Assembly: GCF_003600835.1 (NCBI RefSeq)
Contig: NZ_NQYC01000002.1
Location: 190,001-254,000 of the forward strand
Origin: Bacillus sp. PK3_68
Lineage (GTDB): Bacteria; Bacillota; Bacilli; Bacillales; Domibacillaceae
DNA: 64,000 nucleotides
Direction: 5' to 3'
Made by a program: the position numbers and the translations under genes. Numbering within the stretch: position 1 is the first letter of the stretch; each line of letters opens with the position of its first letter. Shown here piece by piece: positions 61,629 to 64,000 of the stretch. Under the pieces are notes generated by a model. It saw only the letters and a list, made by a program, of their open reading frames with translations, did no database searches and was not told the origin of the DNA.

Positions 61629-62053
61629 TCGTTTTTAGATAAATGAAAAAGGCATAGACAAATAAACCCTCATCATATTTTCAAAAAAAACATGAGTTGG
61701 ATTTGAAAATAGTCTATACCCATTTTTATCTATAACGAATGAATTGAATAATCATGAAACTAACTCCTTTTTTACATAGATAGGATTAAACCTACAGATA
61801 AATAATAACGAGTCTTTGTCGTACTTGCAAAGCTTTTTCATAAACGATCAGACTTTTTGATAAATAATTAAGCTTTATTTCAAGGCCACAATTTTATCAC
61901 AAAGTTTGATCATTTAAACACCGTGTTTCGAACGACAATTGCTCCCTTTTTCCTCTATATCTTTTTTAGCAAACTCGTTTTAGTAAAAAAAGAGTCAATC
62001 CTTCTTAGATAAAAGTCCTTCCAGGCGGTCCCCCCGGTTGGACAAGCATCAAA
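61629..62053. other. intergenic stretch, nothing recognised
   Basis: About 425 bp of AT-rich sequence with no open frame, promoter or repeat that can be supported, apart from the methyltransferase gene's promoter region near 61630-61700. Confidence 0.45.
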
Positions 62054-62079
62054 AAAGCCAACATGAGCTTGTTGGCTTT
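62054..62079. terminator. terminator hairpin
   Basis: AAAGCCAACA and TGTTGGCTTT form a perfect 10-bp stem with a 6-nt loop and A-rich and T-rich flanks. It lies in the gap between the two leftward units. Confidence 0.7.
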
Positions 62080-62136
62080 AAACAAATTATAACTTAAAAA
62101 TGAAGTTTGATTATATGGCGTAGTTTAGATATAAAA

Positions 62137-62166
62137 AAAAGAGAAGTGCTGTAACACTCCTCTTTT
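62137..62166. terminator. terminator behind the DUF418 operon
   Basis: AAAAGAGAAGTG and CACTCCTCTTTT pair with two mismatches. On the minus strand it is followed by a T-rich stretch, about 110 bp beyond the last gene of the DUF418 operon. Confidence 0.6.
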
Positions 62167-62272
62167 GGTAACACTGCCGTCAGGGCAGTTGTTGTCACGT
62201 TATAAAATTAAGCTTTATGTGATCTACCCTTTTTTCTGCTTGTCACGACGAGGTTGGATTCGATTTAATAAT

Positions 62273-62539
62273 TTATTGTTTCAATTCATTTACTCTTCGA
62301 TTATATAAAGCCTTTCTTCCGCTAATCCAATATCCAAACAAAAACAGTTCACCAATCATAACGAATAAAATTAATTTTGCCATTGACCATTCAACCATTC
62401 CTAATGTGTGTAAAAATGTTAATGTGACTAAATATAAGAAGGGTAAAATAAGCCCCCAATACGGTTTATCCCGAGTGGATAACAAATGTTGGACGGCAAA
62501 TACAAGCAGGATTATACACAATCGATACCAATCATTCAT
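62273..62539 (-). CDS. small membrane protein of the DUF418 operon
   Basis: 88 residues, three predicted helices (LCIILLVFAVQHLL, WGLILPFLYLVTLTFLHTLG, MAKLILFVMIGELFLFGYWI) and a basic tail. It starts directly after the preceding gene's stop, with no gap. No family recognised; the context suggests an accessory of the DUF418 protein. Confidence 0.65.
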   Translation of the reverse strand: MNDWYRLCIILLVFAVQHLLSTRDKPYWGLILPFLYLVTLTFLHTLGMVEWSMAKLILFVMIGELFLFGYWISGRKALYNRRVNELKQ

Positions 62540-62770
62540 TTATATCTTATCTCCCTTGTCGTAGTGTAAAGGCTCTGCTGTTTGAACATCGCGCTTTGCC
62601 CATAATTTGATTAATTTGTTCAAGAAAACAAAAAGGAGCAAAATCCTAATAAGCATATGTCCTGCATCCCAACCGAATGGAATATGAAGAAGTTGCGGCA
62701 GCATTTCAATGATTCTGTATCCAAAAAATAAGATAAGAGCTAAATAGATGACGCATTGAAATACTTTCAT
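62540..62770 (-). CDS. small membrane protein downstream of DUF418
   Basis: 76 residues from ATG 62770, which overlaps the stop of the DUF418 gene (ATGA) and follows GGAGAAG. An in-frame extension to 62875 lies inside the DUF418 gene and is not used. Two or three helices (FQCVIYLALILFFGYRII, MLIRILLLFVFLNKLIKLW) and a charged tail. Unrecognised family, translationally coupled to both neighbours. Confidence 0.7.
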   Translation of the reverse strand: MKVFQCVIYLALILFFGYRIIEMLPQLLHIPFGWDAGHMLIRILLLFVFLNKLIKLWAKRDVQTAEPLHYDKGDKI

Positions 62771-63945
62771 GAGGCTTCTCCTCTTTGAACCATCCCTTTC
62801 TTTTCCTTCAGGCGTCCGCTCAATGAGAAATTTGTCCACATACGCAGGAGCATTTCGACCGGGCCACGCTTCCATTTTTTAAAATATTGAATGCTTATCA
62901 CACATTGAAGGGCGTAAATTATGATCCCCATGATCATTGCAGCGAATACGCCCATTTTTCCGAACATCCCGAATCCATAGCCATAAAAAATGGTCGTACA
63001 AATAACGCTCTGTACTAAATAATTGGTCAATGAAAGCTTTCCTACCTGCTCAAATGCATATATGAACTTAGCAAATTTGCCGCTTGTTAATACACGCATA
63101 AATAAAAACACATATCCTAATGCTAACAGTTGCCCGCCAGCATTTCCTAAAATCCCTTCCCAGTTACTAGTAAATTGGCCCATTATTTTGCATACGATAG
63201 CGAGTGGCACAAGATATGATCCATATTTGTATAGTTTTTGTTCCGCCCGTATATTTTCAAATACATTCATTTTGGCAAAAGCCATTCCTGCTAAAAACAG
63301 CGGCGCATAGACAAATGGCGAAAGCAAGAGAACAAATAGCAGTTCGATTGGATCATCATAATACGGTGGAATAGCGTTATTACGAAAATCATAAACTTCT
63401 AAATAACTGCCGTTTTCATAAACCTTGTGTTCCTGTTCCACGTAAGCATCGTATTTGGTTTGCTCTTTCTCCGTTAAATCGTTTAGCGGCCCATACATAA
63501 GGGCTGTGCTCAAAGTGAAAAACACACCGCTCCAAATCATTAATGTTTTGGCCTTTCTATTAATAAAAATGAGTAGGAAAAACATCGTCAGACCGTAGAA
63601 TAATAAAATATCCCCTTCCCATAAATAAGTAGCATGTAAAAGTCCTAGCAATATTAAACCGATGGCCCGTCTTACGATTACCCATCGGCTTTTGCGCCCT
63701 TTGTTTCGTATCGATTCGATAAGCTTAATTAATGAATAACCGAACAGTAAAGTAAAAATGGGCATAAACGAGCTTTCGATTAAAACTTTTGTTATATAAT
63801 AGGCACCTTTATCAATCCAGGACAAACCAGTCACATGATCTTTCCCTATCATGCCGTATTGAAAAATCAGCAGGTTTGCTAGCAAAATACCTAATAAACT
63901 AAATCCACGTAAACTATCAATGCTCTTCACACGCTTTGATGACAT
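62767..63945 (-). CDS. DUF418 domain-containing membrane protein (YeiB-like)
   Basis: 392 residues with about ten transmembrane helices, the RXXSXDXLRGFXLLGILXXN signature (RVKSIDSLRGFSLLGILLANLL) at the N-terminus and the DUF418 C-terminus (SLTNYLVQSVICTTIFYG ... KRGPVEMLLRMWTNFSL). It is the first gene of a three-gene unit with two small membrane proteins. GGAGAGGTTCTGC precedes the ATG. A second, only distantly similar DUF418 gene lies at 57.5 kb. Function of the family is not established. Confidence 0.92.
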   Translation of the reverse strand: MSSKRVKSIDSLRGFSLLGILLANLLIFQYGMIGKDHVTGLSWIDKGAYYITKVLIESSFMPIFTLLFGYSLIKLIESIRNKGRKSRWVIVRRAIGLILLGLLHATYLWEGDILLFYGLTMFFLLIFINRKAKTLMIWSGVFFTLSTALMYGPLNDLTEKEQTKYDAYVEQEHKVYENGSYLEVYDFRNNAIPPYYDDPIELLFVLLLSPFVYAPLFLAGMAFAKMNVFENIRAEQKLYKYGSYLVPLAIVCKIMGQFTSNWEGILGNAGGQLLALGYVFLFMRVLTSGKFAKFIYAFEQVGKLSLTNYLVQSVICTTIFYGYGFGMFGKMGVFAAMIMGIIIYALQCVISIQYFKKWKRGPVEMLLRMWTNFSLSGRLKEKKGMVQRGEAS

Positions 63946-64000
63946 TGCAGAACCTCTCCTTAATCGTTATCCTTATATGTATAATGTAGACTGAAAATCT

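Noticed and set aside
62771-62875. N-terminal extension of the 76-residue membrane protein
   Set aside because: The extension overlaps the C-terminus of the DUF418 gene by 109 bp, while ATG 62770 has its own ribosome binding site and the usual ATGA overlap.

Overview
The window comes from the chromosome of a low-GC, endospore-former-type Bacillota, most likely a Bacillaceae member. The evidence is a Bacillus-type 16S sequence (no genus is claimed), GGAGG-type ribosome binding sites, TTG/GTG starts, and many families typical of Bacillus: DUF3231, DUF4181, DUF2812, DUF418, a SAR2788-type toxin, an AT-rich Zur palindrome and the ybc/DAB carbon-uptake operon.

Layout. 1-2.9 kb: the 5' part of a 23S gene, a tRNA-less spacer and a complete 16S gene, all transcribed leftward from two tandem promoters. 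3-7.3 kb: a sigma-54 enhancer-binding activator faces a perfect -24/-12 promoter that drives a proline racemase/hydroxyproline epimerase gene and a brnQ-type transporter. 7.5-11.6 kb: an accessory patch with a DUF3967 fragment, a broken subtilase, a DUF3885 protein, a frameshifted SAR2788-type toxin, a relaxase-like plasmid remnant and a PD-(D/E)XK-like protein. 11.9-18.4 kb: a MATE exporter and a five-gene nickel/metallophore-type ABC importer. 18.8-20 kb: a dead resolvase next to its own res-like site.

20.1-23.7 kb: a zinc-starvation cluster. It holds Zn-independent paralogues of ribosomal proteins S14, L31 and L33, an FAD-dependent enzyme and a ZinT lipoprotein, with Zur-box-like palindromes near most of them and a perfect one placed just downstream of the zinT -10. 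24-30 kb: a degenerate orphan c-di-GMP-I riboswitch, an SDR/AraC pair, a truncated second SDR, small secreted proteins, an intact resolvase and fragments of a toxin and of EcsB. 30.2-33.4 kb: a LysR regulator divergent from an Fdc1-like UbiD decarboxylase and its UbiX flavin prenyltransferase.

34.5-45.5 kb: one long leftward cluster of GntR regulator, a complete biotin-independent malonate decarboxylase set (mdcH-A-B-C-DE-G), an SSS-family symporter with its DUF3311 partner, and two peptidases (M20, M42). The symporter is the best candidate for malonate or malonyl-conjugate uptake. 46.2-51.5 kb: the DAB inorganic carbon importer (dabB, dabA), a carbonic-anhydrase-like protein that has lost its zinc ligands, and a DUF2294 protein. 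52-64 kb: DUF4181, a Y-polymerase fragment, DUF3231, a secreted LamG-Big2-dockerin-phosphatase fusion behind a PHO-box-like repeat, two DUF418 membrane proteins, a PadR/DUF2812 unit with four operators, GrpB and an RlmA-type methyltransferase.

A theme across the whole window is single-base loss in A/T runs: at least eight reading frames are broken exactly at homopolymers, and five of these are six-base runs that need seven. This must be resolved (read error or real decay) before any gene is called dead.
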